A stretch of 64,000 nt of DNA from Bradyrhizobium sp. 1(2017) (GTDB lineage: Bacteria; Pseudomonadota; Alphaproteobacteria; Rhizobiales; Xanthobacteraceae). The stretch lies in assembly GCF_011602485.2 (NCBI RefSeq), contig NZ_CP050022.2, positions 6,840,001 to 6,904,000 of the forward strand, given 5' to 3'. Numbering within the stretch: position 1 is the first letter of the stretch; each line of letters opens with the position of its first letter. Position numbers and translations under genes: made by a program. Of the stretch, positions 44,187 to 52,655 are shown piece by piece. The notes under the pieces are model-generated. The model was not told the DNA's origin and did not search any database. It worked only from the letters and a program-made list of their open reading frames with translations.

Positions 44187-44836
44187 CGACGACCGCTGAC
44201 GGGCCCAACGCGGAGCTGAAGGCCAAGCGCGGCTTCATCGCGCGGAGCTGGGCTTTCGTGCTCGAGCTCTGGCAGGTGCTGACCCGGCCGAGCTCGGTGT
44301 TCGCCCTCGGCACCCTGGTGCTGGCCGGCTTCGTTGCCGGCGTGATCTTCTGGGGCGGCTTCAACACGGCGCTGGAACTGACCAACACCGAGAAATTCTG
44401 CACCAGTTGCCACGAGATGAAGGACAACGTCTACGCCGAGCTGAAGTCGACCATCCACTTCACCAATCGCTCCGGCGTGCGCGCGACCTGTCCAGACTGC
44501 CACGTGCCGCACAACTGGACCGACAAGATCGCGCGCAAGATGCAGGCCTCCAAGGAGGTCTGGGGCAAGATCTTCGGCACGATCGACACCAGAGAGAAAT
44601 TCCAGGAGCACCGCCTCGAACTGGCGGCACATGAATGGGCGCGCTTCAAGGCCAACGATTCCCTGGAATGCCGCAACTGCCATAGCGCCGATTCCATGGA
44701 CATCACAAAACAGTCGCCGCGGGCCTCGGTGGCGCACCAGCGCTTCCTGTTCACGAAGGAGAAGACCTGCATCGACTGCCACAAGGGCATCGCCCACCAG
44801 CTGCCCGACATGCGCGGCGTTCCCGGCTGGCAGTAG
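44183..44836 (+). CDS. napC: Tetraheme membrane quinol dehydrogenase NapC
   Basis: 217 residues. An N-terminal transmembrane helix (residues 39-59, [20 protein letters not shown]) anchors a periplasmic domain with four CxxCH heme sites at Cys73, 103, 163 and 196 (CTSCH, CPDCH, CRNCH, CIDCH). NapC/NirT family; oxidises quinol and feeds NapB. Start overlaps napB. The operon has no napF, napG or napH. Confidence 0.97.
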   Translation: MTTTADGPNAELKAKRGFIARSWAFVLELWQVLTRPSSVFALGTLVLAGFVAGVIFWGGFNTALELTNTEKFCTSCHEMKDNVYAELKSTIHFTNRSGVRATCPDCHVPHNWTDKIARKMQASKEVWGKIFGTIDTREKFQEHRLELAAHEWARFKANDSLECRNCHSADSMDITKQSPRASVAHQRFLFTKEKTCIDCHKGIAHQLPDMRGVPGWQ

Positions 44837-44922
44837 GTTGGCCCGGCCGCTTGAATGAGCGGTGCGAATGGTTAGTTTTGACAGGTCGCGAATCGCCTCG
44901 TTTCGCACCTCTCAAGACAGAC

Positions 44923-46038
44923 ATGGCCACCTTCACCCCGCATCAGGACGCCGCGCTCAAGGCCGTCGGCGACTGGCTGAAAGCAAAGCCCGGCCGGAAC
45001 GGCACGCCGCCGGTGTTCCGCCTGTTCGGCTTTGCCGGCACCGGCAAGACCACGCTGGCGCGGCATATCGCCGAGGGCGTCGACGGCGAGGTGAAATTCG
45101 CCGCCTTCACCGGCAAGGCGGCCCTGGTCATGCGCAACAAGGGTTGCGACGAGGCCTCCACCATCCATTCCCTGATCTACCGTGCCCGCGAATCCGGCGA
45201 GGAGCAGCCGAGCTTCGAATTGTGGGACGACGCGCCGGCCTCCAAGGCCAAGCTGATCGTGATCGACGAATGCTCGATGGTCGACGCCGAGCTGGGGCGC
45301 GACCTGATGTCGTTCGATTGTCCGCTGCTGGTGCTGGGCGACCCCGCGCAGCTGCCGCCGATCCAGGGCGGCGGCTTCTTCACCAATTCGGAGCCGGACG
45401 CGATGCTGACCGAGGTGCATCGCCAGGCCCAGGACGATCCGATCGTGCGGATGTCGATGGACGTCCGCGAGGGCCGCGAGCTCGACATCGGCCGCTATGG
45501 CGAGAGCGAGGTGGTGTCCCGCAAGGAGCTCGACCCCGACCGCGTCATGGGCGCCGACCAGGTCCTGGTCGGCCGCAACAACACGCGACGCGCCTACAAC
45601 ATGCGCGTCCGCCAGCGCCAGAACATCGAGGACACCTTTCCGGTCGCCGGCGACAAGCTGGTCTGCCTGCGCAACAACCGCAAAAAGGGCCTGTTCAACG
45701 GCGGGCTGTGGCGCGTGAAGTCGCGCAACACCTCGCGCTCGAAATCGCGCATTCTCTCGATGCGCCTGTCGCCGGACGAGGACTTTGGACACAAGGTGAC
45801 CAAGGTCTCGGTGCGCGCCGACTGCTTCGAGGGCGGCATCGAGCAGATCGCCTGGGAGCAGCGCAAGCCCTATGACGAATTCGACTACGGCTACGTTCTC
45901 ACCGTGCACAAGTCGCAGGGCTCGCAATGGGACGACGTCGTGCTGTTCGACGAGAGCTTTGCGTTTGGAGAGTCCAGGGCGCGGTGGCTCTATACGGGCA
46001 TCACGCGGGCGGCGAAGCGGCTGAGTATTGTGGTTTAA
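44923..46038 (+). CDS. RecD-like ATP-dependent DNA helicase
   Basis: 371 residues from MATFTPHQDAALKAVGDWL. Superfamily 1 helicase: motif I FGFAGTGKTTLARHI (residues 34-48), motif Ia FAAFTGKAALVM, motif II VIDECSMVD, motif III LVLGDPAQLPPI and motif V/VI YVLTVHKSQGSQWDDVVLFDES ... LYTGITRAAKRL (UvrD_C_2-like). It is a compact stand-alone RecD2/Dda-like helicase or phage-type exonuclease-V-like protein, not part of RecBCD. It starts 86 bases after napC with no clear link to denitrification. Confidence 0.88.
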   Translation: MATFTPHQDAALKAVGDWLKAKPGRNGTPPVFRLFGFAGTGKTTLARHIAEGVDGEVKFAAFTGKAALVMRNKGCDEASTIHSLIYRARESGEEQPSFELWDDAPASKAKLIVIDECSMVDAELGRDLMSFDCPLLVLGDPAQLPPIQGGGFFTNSEPDAMLTEVHRQAQDDPIVRMSMDVREGRELDIGRYGESEVVSRKELDPDRVMGADQVLVGRNNTRRAYNMRVRQRQNIEDTFPVAGDKLVCLRNNRKKGLFNGGLWRVKSRNTSRSKSRILSMRLSPDEDFGHKVTKVSVRADCFEGGIEQIAWEQRKPYDEFDYGYVLTVHKSQGSQWDDVVLFDESFAFGESRARWLYTGITRAAKRLSIVV

Positions 46039-46078
46039 GCGTCGATGCTTTGGTGATACCGCGGCCTCAACCTCCGCT

Positions 46079-46212
46079 CGTCGTCCCGGACAAGCGAAGC
46101 GCAGATCCGGGACCCATACCCACAGGGAGAAGTTTGGCGAAGACTCGGAGTGGGAGCTCTGCCCCACACTTCTCCCTGTGGGTATGGGTCCCCGCGTTCG
46201 CGGGGACGACGT
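46079..46212. repeat. Dispersed intergenic repeat, family A (intact copy)
   Basis: Core is a perfect 21-bp inverted repeat: arm 46113-46133 (starting CCCATACCCACAGGG) and arm 46168-46188, separated by 34 bases. The flanks GTCGTCCCGG and CGGGGACGAC form an outer inverted pair. It sits between the convergent helicase and TPR-caspase genes. A degenerate relative is at 12351-12515. Confidence 0.85.
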
Positions 46213-46253
46213 CGGTTATGAGGGGGCGCAGTCGCATCCCACACACGCGCTCC

Positions 46254-47942
46254 TCACTTCCCCGCCACGAAGTAAAAATCCTCACGTCCCGGCGGCGAGC
46301 CATATGTGAACGGCTGCTGCTCGTGCTTGGTGGCGGCCCAGACGTCGTCGCGGATGATGTCGAACAGCTTCCGGATCTCGACGCGCGGCTGCTTGATCTC
46401 GCGGGCGAGCGCGGTGGCGAACGGGCTGTTGGCGCTGCCGTCGCCGTCCATTGCGGTCTCGCCGTGCTTGGCAGCGTAAACCACCATGAAGCCGGCACCG
46501 GGCTCGATGTTGGAAAAGCCCTTGTCGACCAGCTTCAGCGCCAGCGTGCGCTGCATGGTCGGCGCGAACGGATTGTCGCGGCAGGCATCCAGGACCACGA
46601 GCCGCATCTTTCGTGCGGCGCCGACCGCGGCGATCACCTGCTCCAGCGCAACCGCCTGGGTCTCGGCGTCCCTGTCGGCTGCGAGCTTGGCGTCGACCGG
46701 AACGAGATAGTTGACCCCGCCGATCTCGAAACCATGGCCGGCATAGTAGACCACGGCCCAATCCGCCTTTTCCGCCTCATTGGCAAAGGTCTGCAAGGCC
46801 TCGAAGAACTTGTCCCGGGTGAGGTCGCTGACGGATATCACGGTCTGGAAGCCGACGTCGCGCAGCACGCCGGCGATCAGTTTGGAATCGCGCGGCGGGT
46901 TGGGCAGGGCGTGGACGTTCTTGTAGGCGCCGTTGCCGATCACCAGCGCGACGCGGCGCCCGGCGGGCGCGCCGCCCGGCGTTTGCGGCGTCAGCGCGGC
47001 GAGCCGCTCCTGTGCGACGGCGCGGGCGCGGGCGACGTCGATCTCGTCGAACCTGGTCAGCGAATAGGCCGCGGCGCGATAGTCGGCGCGGGCCTGCGCG
47101 AGATCCTTCCTGCGCTCGTAGATCTGGCCACGGCCGGAATGGGCGCGGACATTGTTGGGATTGATCTGGAGGGCGGTGTTGTAGTCCTTCAACGCGGCAT
47201 CAAGGTCACCCTTCATCATGTTGACGTCGGCGCGGTTGTTGATCGCGAATACGTTTTTCGGCTGCCGCTCGATCAGGCCGTTGCAATCGGCAAGGGCCTG
47301 CGGGTACTTGCCCATCATGCCGTAGGTGATGCAGCGGTGGCCGGCGATCTGCGGCGCGGCCGGATCGATCTTCTCGGCCTCCGCGAAGTCGGCGAGCGCG
47401 CCGTTGAAATCCTTCATCAGCGTGCGCACGCGGGCGCGATTGGTCCAGGCGAGCAGGAATTTCGGCGTGTATTTGATGGACAGGTTGAAATCGTCGAGCG
47501 CGCTTTGCAGCGCGCCCCGCCGCAGCTGGATGACACCGCGATTGTTGTAGGGGACGCCGTAGGTCGGACGCTTCTGGAGCGCGAGGTTATAGTCGGCCAT
47601 CGCGAGATCCTCCTTCCCGCTGCGCTCATAGGCGAGGCCGCGCAGATTGAGGGTCACGACATAGTCGGGATCGAGGTCGAGCGCCGTGGACAAGATTTCG
47701 ATCGCGTGCACGTAGTCGCGCTTGTTGAGCAGCGCGTTGCCGCGAACGGACAGCGCGATCGCCTTGTCCTTGCCGGCGAGGCGGTCGGCACTGAGCAGAT
47801 TGTCGCAGGCCGTTGCGCGAGCCTGCGCATCCGCCTGGCGGTCGCGGCAAATGGCCAGGTCGTCGCCGGCTTGCGGATCGGCCGCGGCCATCGACGCAGA
47901 GGCGGCGAGGACGACGAAGGTCAGGGAAACGACGCGCAGCAT
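46254..47942 (-). CDS. Exported TPR-caspase (peptidase C14-like) protein
   Basis: 562 residues with a Sec signal peptide (MLRVVSLTFVVLAASASMAAA). Residues ~60-290 are about six tetratricopeptide repeats (e.g. YVHAIEILSTALDLDPDYVVT, GDLDAALKDYNTALQINPNN). A caspase-like domain follows: VALVIGNGAYKNVHALPNPPRDS, catalytic His403 in YYAGHGFEIGG and Cys454 in LVVLDACRDNPF. Bacterial metacaspase/orthocaspase relatives of this form are widespread in Bradyrhizobium; their substrates are unknown. The TPR-first order and export signal point to periplasmic protein-protein recognition. Confidence 0.9.
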   Translation of the reverse strand: MLRVVSLTFVVLAASASMAAADPQAGDDLAICRDRQADAQARATACDNLLSADRLAGKDKAIALSVRGNALLNKRDYVHAIEILSTALDLDPDYVVTLNLRGLAYERSGKEDLAMADYNLALQKRPTYGVPYNNRGVIQLRRGALQSALDDFNLSIKYTPKFLLAWTNRARVRTLMKDFNGALADFAEAEKIDPAAPQIAGHRCITYGMMGKYPQALADCNGLIERQPKNVFAINNRADVNMMKGDLDAALKDYNTALQINPNNVRAHSGRGQIYERRKDLAQARADYRAAAYSLTRFDEIDVARARAVAQERLAALTPQTPGGAPAGRRVALVIGNGAYKNVHALPNPPRDSKLIAGVLRDVGFQTVISVSDLTRDKFFEALQTFANEAEKADWAVVYYAGHGFEIGGVNYLVPVDAKLAADRDAETQAVALEQVIAAVGAARKMRLVVLDACRDNPFAPTMQRTLALKLVDKGFSNIEPGAGFMVVYAAKHGETAMDGDGSANSPFATALAREIKQPRVEIRKLFDIIRDDVWAATKHEQQPFTYGSPPGREDFYFVAGK

Positions 47943-48205
47943 GTTCTCAGGCCAGCTCCAGCCACCACGTTCTATTGTCGATCATCGGTTACGCCGGTTC
48001 ATCTAGCGCGGAGTTCCACATCCCGCCAAGCCGGCCTCTGGCCTCTCGCCGCGCCATCCCGGGTCTGCTCACGGCGTCGTGTCCGCCCCGGTGTAACAAT
48101 CGCCGGCCGCGCCCCGTATCTCGGACGATGCGAAAACCCGCCGGGCAGGCTGTTCGCCCGGTCGCGGCCGCCATAGACTGTCAGACCTAGCGAAAGAGGA
48201 TCGCC

Positions 48206-48910
48206 ATGCGCCGACCTGCCATCCTGTCCCTGCTCGCCGCAACCGCCGCCATGACGCTGGCCTTTGCCATGCCGTCCCGGGCCGCAGAGGATGCGGTCGT
48301 GATCCCCGCCCCCGCCACGGATGCAGCGCCCGCCAGCGGAGTCCAGACCGCTGTCATCGCCGGCGGCTGCTTCTGGGGCGTTCAAGGCGTCTTCCAGCAC
48401 ACAGCGGGCGTCGTCAACGCCGTCTCCGGCTATGCCGGCGGCACCAAGGCGACCGCCGACTACCAGACTGTCTCGAGCGGCCGCACCGGCCACGCCGAGG
48501 CCGTCGAGATCAAGTACGACCCGAAGAAGATCTCCTACGGGAAGATCCTCCAGATCTACTTCTCGGTGGTGCACGACCCGACGCAGCTCAACCGCCAGGG
48601 CCCTGATGTGGGCCCGCAATATCGCTCGGCGATCTTCACCACCTCCGACGAGCAGAAGAAGGTGGCGGAGGGCTATATCGCCCAGCTCAACGGCGCGAAG
48701 GTCTTCAACAAGCCGATCGTGACCAAGGTCGGCGCGCTGGAGGCGTTCTATCCGGCGGAGGCCTATCACCAGGACTATCTGACGCTGCACCCGAACCAGC
48801 CCTATATCGCCTATAACGACATCCCCAAGGTCGAGAACCTGAAAAAGCTGTTCGCGGATAATTACATCGAGAAGCCGACGCTGGTGAATGCCAGCAAGGC
48901 CACCAACTGA
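48206..48910 (+). CDS. msrA: Peptide methionine-S-sulfoxide reductase MsrA, exported
   Basis: 234 residues. Signal peptide [28 protein letters not shown], then the MsrA core: catalytic Cys in [12 protein letters not shown] (about residues 53-63), [28 protein letters not shown] and [25 protein letters not shown]. This is the only cysteine in the protein: the resolving Cys of the common MsrA tail is absent. Export suggests repair of periplasmic proteins, and it would need an external thiol reductant. msrB follows after 22 bases. Confidence 0.95.
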   Translation: MRRPAILSLLAATAAMTLAFAMPSRAAEDAVVIPAPATDAAPASGVQTAVIAGGCFWGVQGVFQHTAGVVNAVSGYAGGTKATADYQTVSSGRTGHAEAVEIKYDPKKISYGKILQIYFSVVHDPTQLNRQGPDVGPQYRSAIFTTSDEQKKVAEGYIAQLNGAKVFNKPIVTKVGALEAFYPAEAYHQDYLTLHPNQPYIAYNDIPKVENLKKLFADNYIEKPTLVNASKATN

Positions 48911-48932
48911 TCACGAGAGAAACGGGAGACCC

Positions 48933-49352
48933 ATGCCCGACACCAAGACGAAAACCTCAGACGACAAGGTCATCAAGAGCGAAGAGCAGTGGCGGCGCGA
49001 GCTGACGCCGATGCAGTACGCGGTGCTGCGCGAGAAGGCGACCGAGCGTCCCTTCTCCGGCGAGTATGAGCACGACCACCGCGCCGGCACCTATGTCTGC
49101 GCCGGCTGCGGCAACGTCCTGTTCGAGTCCGATGCCAAGTTCGATTCCGGCTGCGGCTGGCCGAGCTTCACCGAGCCGGCCGTCGAGAGCCATATCGACG
49201 AGGAGCGGGACGTCAGCCACGGCATGATCCGCACCGAGGTGCTGTGCTCCAAATGCAGCGGCCATCTCGGTCATGTCTTTCCCGATGGTCCCGGGCCGAC
49301 CGGCCTGCGCTACTGCATCAACTCCGCCGCGCTGAAGCTCGACCCGAAATAA
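48933..49352 (+). CDS. msrB: Peptide methionine-R-sulfoxide reductase MsrB
   Basis: 139 residues from [13 protein letters not shown]. Zinc site CAGC (YVCAGCGN) and CSKC ([14 protein letters not shown]), resolving Cys in [10 protein letters not shown] and catalytic Cys in [14 protein letters not shown] are all present. No signal peptide, so cytoplasmic, unlike the adjacent MsrA. A 13-bp hairpin follows the stop. Confidence 0.96.
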   Translation: MPDTKTKTSDDKVIKSEEQWRRELTPMQYAVLREKATERPFSGEYEHDHRAGTYVCAGCGNVLFESDAKFDSGCGWPSFTEPAVESHIDEERDVSHGMIRTEVLCSKCSGHLGHVFPDGPGPTGLRYCINSAALKLDPK

Positions 49353-49371
49353 TTCCGACGGCGCCTGACCT

Positions 49372-49402
49372 CGCGCCGGGTTCCGCCATGGAACCCGGCG
49401 CG
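49372..49402 (+). terminator. 13-bp hairpin after msrB
   Basis: CGCGCCGGGTTCC, GCCAT loop, then the exact complement. It starts 20 bases beyond the msrB stop. A TTTT run follows only nine bases later, so termination is probable but not textbook. Confidence 0.6.
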
Positions 49403-49470
49403 ATGATGTGCTTTTCTCTCGTGGCGGCATGGCCGATCCTCGCTTTCGGCGTGCCGCCAGGGAGGATGCC

Positions 49471-49635
49471 ATGACACTCGGGACCATCCTGATCATCCTG
49501 GTCATCATCTATCTGCTGGGCGGCCTGTCCGGCCGCTTCGGCGGCTATGGCTATGGCCTCGGCCATTCCGGCATGGGGATCGGCGGCGTCGTGCTCGTGG
49601 TGCTGATCGTCCTGCTGCTTGTTGGCAAAATTTGA
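49471..49635 (+). CDS. DUF3309-type small membrane protein
   Basis: 54 residues after GGGAGGATGCC. MTLGTILIILVIIYLLGGL is a transmembrane helix; a glycine/tyrosine stretch (GRFGGYGYGLGHSGMGIGG) leads to a second helix (VVLVVLIVLLLVGKI). This pattern is that of DUF3309, small proteins common in proteobacteria with no known function. Confidence 0.85.
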   Translation: MTLGTILIILVIIYLLGGLSGRFGGYGYGLGHSGMGIGGVVLVVLIVLLLVGKI

Positions 49636-49849
49636 ACCATATAAATCATTGAAATAATTCGATTTTCCGCCATTGCGGGGCTGCCATGCGCGGATTCATC
49701 ATCTCGCATCGCGGGGGTCGCATTTCTGTCAAAACGGCCTATATTAGAGGGCAGAAATGACATGTGCGGCGGGCCCGCTCGATGGCGGCCTTTGCCCTCC
49801 CAAACCCCACGCGCTTAAAGCCCCAGAGAAGATCACGAGGTCTTTGACC

Positions 49850-50137
49850 ATGCGTCCACTGCGTCCGTTCAACTTCAACACCTCCGCCGAACTCTTCCCC
49901 GCCGCGATCCGGAAGAAGAAGCGCGCGGGCTTTACCTATCGCCGGTTCGGCACCGCGGCCGAAGCCGTGCAGTTCGCGATGGAGCAGTTGCCGACGGATT
50001 CGCTGAACGGCGCCTATCTGCAGGTCGAGGAAGCGCGCTTCGACCAGAACGGCATCCGCTCGCTCTATGAGAGCGAGGCCTTCCCGCTGCCCCGCCGCCG
50101 CAAGCCGGATACCGAAACCGACGCGGACGCGGCGTAA
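49850..50137 (+). CDS. Conserved hypothetical protein
   Basis: 95 residues from [19 protein letters not shown] basic patch ([29 protein letters not shown]) is followed by [24 protein letters not shown] and a charged tail. It looks cytoplasmic and compact. It is terminated by a GAAA-loop intrinsic terminator, which supports expression as a single gene. No family or function recognised. Confidence 0.75.
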   Translation: MRPLRPFNFNTSAELFPAAIRKKKRAGFTYRRFGTAAEAVQFAMEQLPTDSLNGAYLQVEEARFDQNGIRSLYESEAFPLPRRRKPDTETDADAA

Positions 50138-50166
50138 GGTCTCGCGAAAACTTTCGATGTGCGCAG

Positions 50167-50207
50167 AAGGCGCGATGGCCGAAAGGTCGTCGCGCCTTTC
50201 GTGTTTT
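50167..50207 (+). terminator. Rho-independent terminator
   Basis: Stem AAGGCGCGA / TCGCGCCTT with inner GGCC-GAAA-GGTC pairing (stable GNRA loop), followed by TCGTGTTTT. It lies 30 bases after the hypothetical gene ending at 50137. Confidence 0.8.
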
Positions 50208-50232
50208 GGGCTTTGAGGCTTTCACATCGTCA

Positions 50233-50252
50233 TGGCCGGGCTTGTCCCGGCC
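50233..50252. repeat. TGGCCGGG palindrome (same family as 18437-18457)
   Basis: TGGCCGGG, loop CTTG, then CCCGGCCA with one shifted base. A second copy of the short palindrome that also follows flbD. Confidence 0.6.
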
Positions 50253-50306
50253 ACCCGCGGCACGACAGCCGGTCAAACGCTTTCACCAAATGCTTGCAGG
50301 AGCAGC

Positions 50307-50849
50307 CTAAATCCGCGGCTGCTTCTCCAGCCAGCGCTGGAGCAGGCGCACATTGCGCATGTTGGCGCGGAACATGACGTCGAAGGCGTCGCCCGCAAAC
50401 GGCACCAGGCCGAACACGCCGTCGACCGCGACATTGCCGAGCATGCGCGCCGTGATGTACCAGGGCGCGCCGAGCGCCCTCGCCTCGCGCACCAGCCACA
50501 GCGAGATCGCAGTGGTGATGATGTCGCCGACGACCGGGATCAGGCCGATCAGCCCGTCGATGCCGTAGCGGATGTTGGTGCCGGGCAGGATGAAAGCGAC
50601 GTCGAGCAGCTTTGCGATCGCCTCGAGCCGCGCGATGCGCTGCTCGCGCGTCAGATTGCCGAACGGATTACCTTGCCCGAACTCGAAGCGAAACTCGCGA
50701 AATCCCTGCTCCAGCGTCTCGGGGCGGATCTCGTGTCCCTCCTGATCGATGATCGGTCCACGCGCCTCCCTGCCGGAGAAAGTCGCACGCGAGCCGCTCG
50801 CCGAACGGGATCGGCGCGGGGCAATGATATCGTCGTCGGACATGGTCAT
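50307..50849 (-). CDS. DUF4112 domain protein
   Basis: 180 residues from MTMSDDDIIAPRRS (an ATG two codons later is equally good). A polar head with EIRPETLEQGFREFRFE precedes the DUF4112 core: RLEAIAKLLDVAFILPGTNIRYGIDGLIGLIPVVGDIITTAISLWLV and MLGNVAVDGVFGLVPFAGDAFDVMFRAN. Two to three membrane-associated helices. The function of DUF4112 is unknown; homologues are common in proteobacteria and fungi. Confidence 0.85.
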   Translation of the reverse strand: MTMSDDDIIAPRRSRSASGSRATFSGREARGPIIDQEGHEIRPETLEQGFREFRFEFGQGNPFGNLTREQRIARLEAIAKLLDVAFILPGTNIRYGIDGLIGLIPVVGDIITTAISLWLVREARALGAPWYITARMLGNVAVDGVFGLVPFAGDAFDVMFRANMRNVRLLQRWLEKQPRI

Positions 50850-50910
50850 GGTCTCTAGGGAACGCGCCGCGGCGGCGGAGGTTGCTGCGCCGCGCCCGAA
50901 GGTCGCGCGC

Positions 50911-51336
50911 TCAGGTCGGCGCCGCCACCGCCGGCGGCTCGTCGACATATCTATGTACGAGCCAGGACGAAATCACCGCCGGCACGAACCCCACGAGGCC
51001 GTACAGGATGAACTGCACCGCGCCCGAATCCGGGCCGCGCGAGCTATAGGTCATCGAGGCCAGGATGAAGGCGAACAGGCCGACCAGGATCATCCGCACG
51101 ACCGGGCCGATCCGCCTGATATGGACCAGGATGTCGTCGACCGCGCCGATCATCAGCGCGGGCAGGAAGCCGAACAGATAGCTGTATTGCAGCGTCTTGA
51201 AGAACACCGCCAGCAGCTTGCCGACCTCGCTCAGGCTGGTCTGGGTCCAATAGCCGGACTGATAGGTCGTGGTCAGCAGCAACAGAAACCCGCCGACGAA
51301 CGGGCCGACCAGCGCAAACACCAGATAGCGTTTCAT
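50911..51336 (-). CDS. Four-helix membrane protein, hypothetical
   Basis: 141 residues with hydrophobic helices at about 5-22, 42-64, 80-100 and 106-125 (YLVFALVGPFVGGFLLLL, VGLFAFILASMTYSS and others). The charged loop DDILVHIRRIGPVVR lies between helices 2 and 3. It resembles small rhizobial membrane proteins of unknown function. Convergent or neutral to its neighbours; the DUF4112 gene follows on the same strand after about 60 bases. Confidence 0.7.
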   Translation of the reverse strand: MKRYLVFALVGPFVGGFLLLLTTTYQSGYWTQTSLSEVGKLLAVFFKTLQYSYLFGFLPALMIGAVDDILVHIRRIGPVVRMILVGLFAFILASMTYSSRGPDSGAVQFILYGLVGFVPAVISSWLVHRYVDEPPAVAAPT

Positions 51337-51480
51337 CGCATCCTCTCAACTTCGCCAGCTTTATAGCAGCGCGGCGGGAACCTTGAATAGCCGGGCGCTG
51401 ACCTCCCCGAGGGGAACAAGTGGCAAGGCGACGAGTTCATGCAGGACCTGAATTTATCCCTGTCAGATTGGAGCCCGCCG

Positions 51481-51723
51481 ATGGCCCGCAAATTTCTCCT
51501 GGCGACGATCGCGCTGGCAGCCCTGACCGGTCTGTCGGACGCGCCTGCTCTCGCCCAAGGCCACATGGGCACGCCGCAGGAGCAAAAGGCCTGCTCGCGG
51601 GATGCGCAGCGCTTCTGCCGCAAGGATCTCGGCAATGACATGGCGGTGCAAGGCTGCCTGCAAGCCAACCGCGCCAAGCTGTCGAAGTCGTGCAGCAAGG
51701 TGTTTCAGAGCCACGGCATGTGA
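51481..51723 (+). CDS. Secreted Cys-motif small protein, copy 1
   Basis: 80 residues. Signal peptide MARKFLLATIALAALTGLSDAPALA. The mature part carries C-SRDAQRF-C ... GC-LQANRAKLSKS-C, that is four Cys with spacing C-x7-C-x12-C-x12-C. The same pattern occurs in the protein at 52241-52507. This resembles the cysteine-rich repeat found in FGFR-like bacterial proteins; two disulfides are likely. Periplasmic, function unknown. Confidence 0.8.
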   Translation: MARKFLLATIALAALTGLSDAPALAQGHMGTPQEQKACSRDAQRFCRKDLGNDMAVQGCLQANRAKLSKSCSKVFQSHGM

Positions 51724-51759
51724 GGACCGGCACCATCCCGGCGAATGGAGCGTGAAGCC

Positions 51760-51990
51760 ATGTTGCGCGACGAACAGCTCTCGATCCTCAGGGACATCAG
51801 TCAATCCGTGGCCTTCGCCGACGACCGGCAGGGCAAGGTGGGACAGCTGATCGCCGACGGTTACGTGATGAAGGACGGCGACCTGTTCGAGCTCACCGCC
51901 AAGGGCGTCACCGCCGTCGAGGAACATGCCGCATCACTCGGCGCAAGCGATGTGGAACAAGCGAGCGCATCCCCGGATCGGCTGATGTGA
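51760..51990 (+). CDS. Small hypothetical protein
   Basis: 76 residues from MLRDEQLSILRDISQSV; GGAG nine bases upstream favours this ATG over the one at 51745. Sequence VGQLIADGYVMKDGDLFELTAKGVTAVEEH has the look of a small winged-helix half-domain. Located 37 bases after the Cys-motif gene and probably co-transcribed with it. Function unknown. Confidence 0.65.
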   Translation: MLRDEQLSILRDISQSVAFADDRQGKVGQLIADGYVMKDGDLFELTAKGVTAVEEHAASLGASDVEQASASPDRLM

Positions 51991-52240
51991 GCGCGCGCGA
52001 CGTGACTCGCGTGCAACAATTGCGAATTCCTTTGCACTGACCATTGCAGCCGCGCGCCAATGGCGCATACTTCGCTCGGGCGGCGCAGCACTTTTCGATT
52101 CGGGCATCAAGAAATCGAGCGACCACACGCGGGACCAGAGTTCCCGGCGTGAAGGCTGTGACATGCGGCAGATCAAGCCGCGTGCGGCGCCCCAAAAACC
52201 AAGTGGCTCAAGCCCAAGGGAAATCGGGGACCCATTCCGC

Positions 52241-52507
52241 ATGACACGCAATCAGACCATCGCAACTCTCTTCGCCGTCGCCGCCAGCGCCATCGCTCTG
52301 CAGACATCACCCGGCCTCGCCTTCTCGTCCGAAGCGCAGCAGATGTGCACGGGCGATGCGATGCGGCTGTGCTCGAGTGAAATTCCGGACATCCCGCGCG
52401 TCAGAGCCTGCATGGTGCGGAACAAGGCGAATGTCAGCCCCGGCTGCCGCGCCGTGATGGACCGCGAAGCCACCGCGTCGCGCAAGCGGGAAGCGACGGC
52501 GCAATAG
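52241..52507 (+). CDS. Secreted Cys-motif small protein, copy 2
   Basis: 88 residues with signal peptide MTRNQTIATLFAVAASAIAL...GLA. The mature protein shows C-TGDAMRL-C ... AC-MVRNKANVSPG-C, the same C-x7-C-x12-C-x12-C layout as the gene at 51481. The pair look like diverged paralogues 760 bases apart. Extra basic tail ASRKREATAQ. Function unknown. Confidence 0.78.
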   Translation: MTRNQTIATLFAVAASAIALQTSPGLAFSSEAQQMCTGDAMRLCSSEIPDIPRVRACMVRNKANVSPGCRAVMDREATASRKREATAQ

Positions 52508-52521
52508 TCATCCGTCCGGGA

Positions 52522-52647
52522 TGTCATTTCCGGGGCGGTGCGCAGCACCGAACCCGGAAGCTTTTCTCTCCGTCACGTGCTGCGCAAGGGATTCTCAGAT
52601 GCGCAATTGCGCATCATAGCGCGTGCTTCGCACGCCCCGGAATGACA
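52522..52647. repeat. Dispersed intergenic repeat, family D
   Basis: Ends are TGTCATTTCCGGGGCG and CGCCCCGGAATGACA, an imperfect 15-bp terminal inverted repeat. The centre carries further palindromes (GTGCGCAGCAC; ATGCGCAATTGCGCAT). Lies in the convergent gap between copy 2 of the Cys protein and the following minus-strand gene. Confidence 0.75.
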
Positions 52648-52655
52648 GCAGCAGC

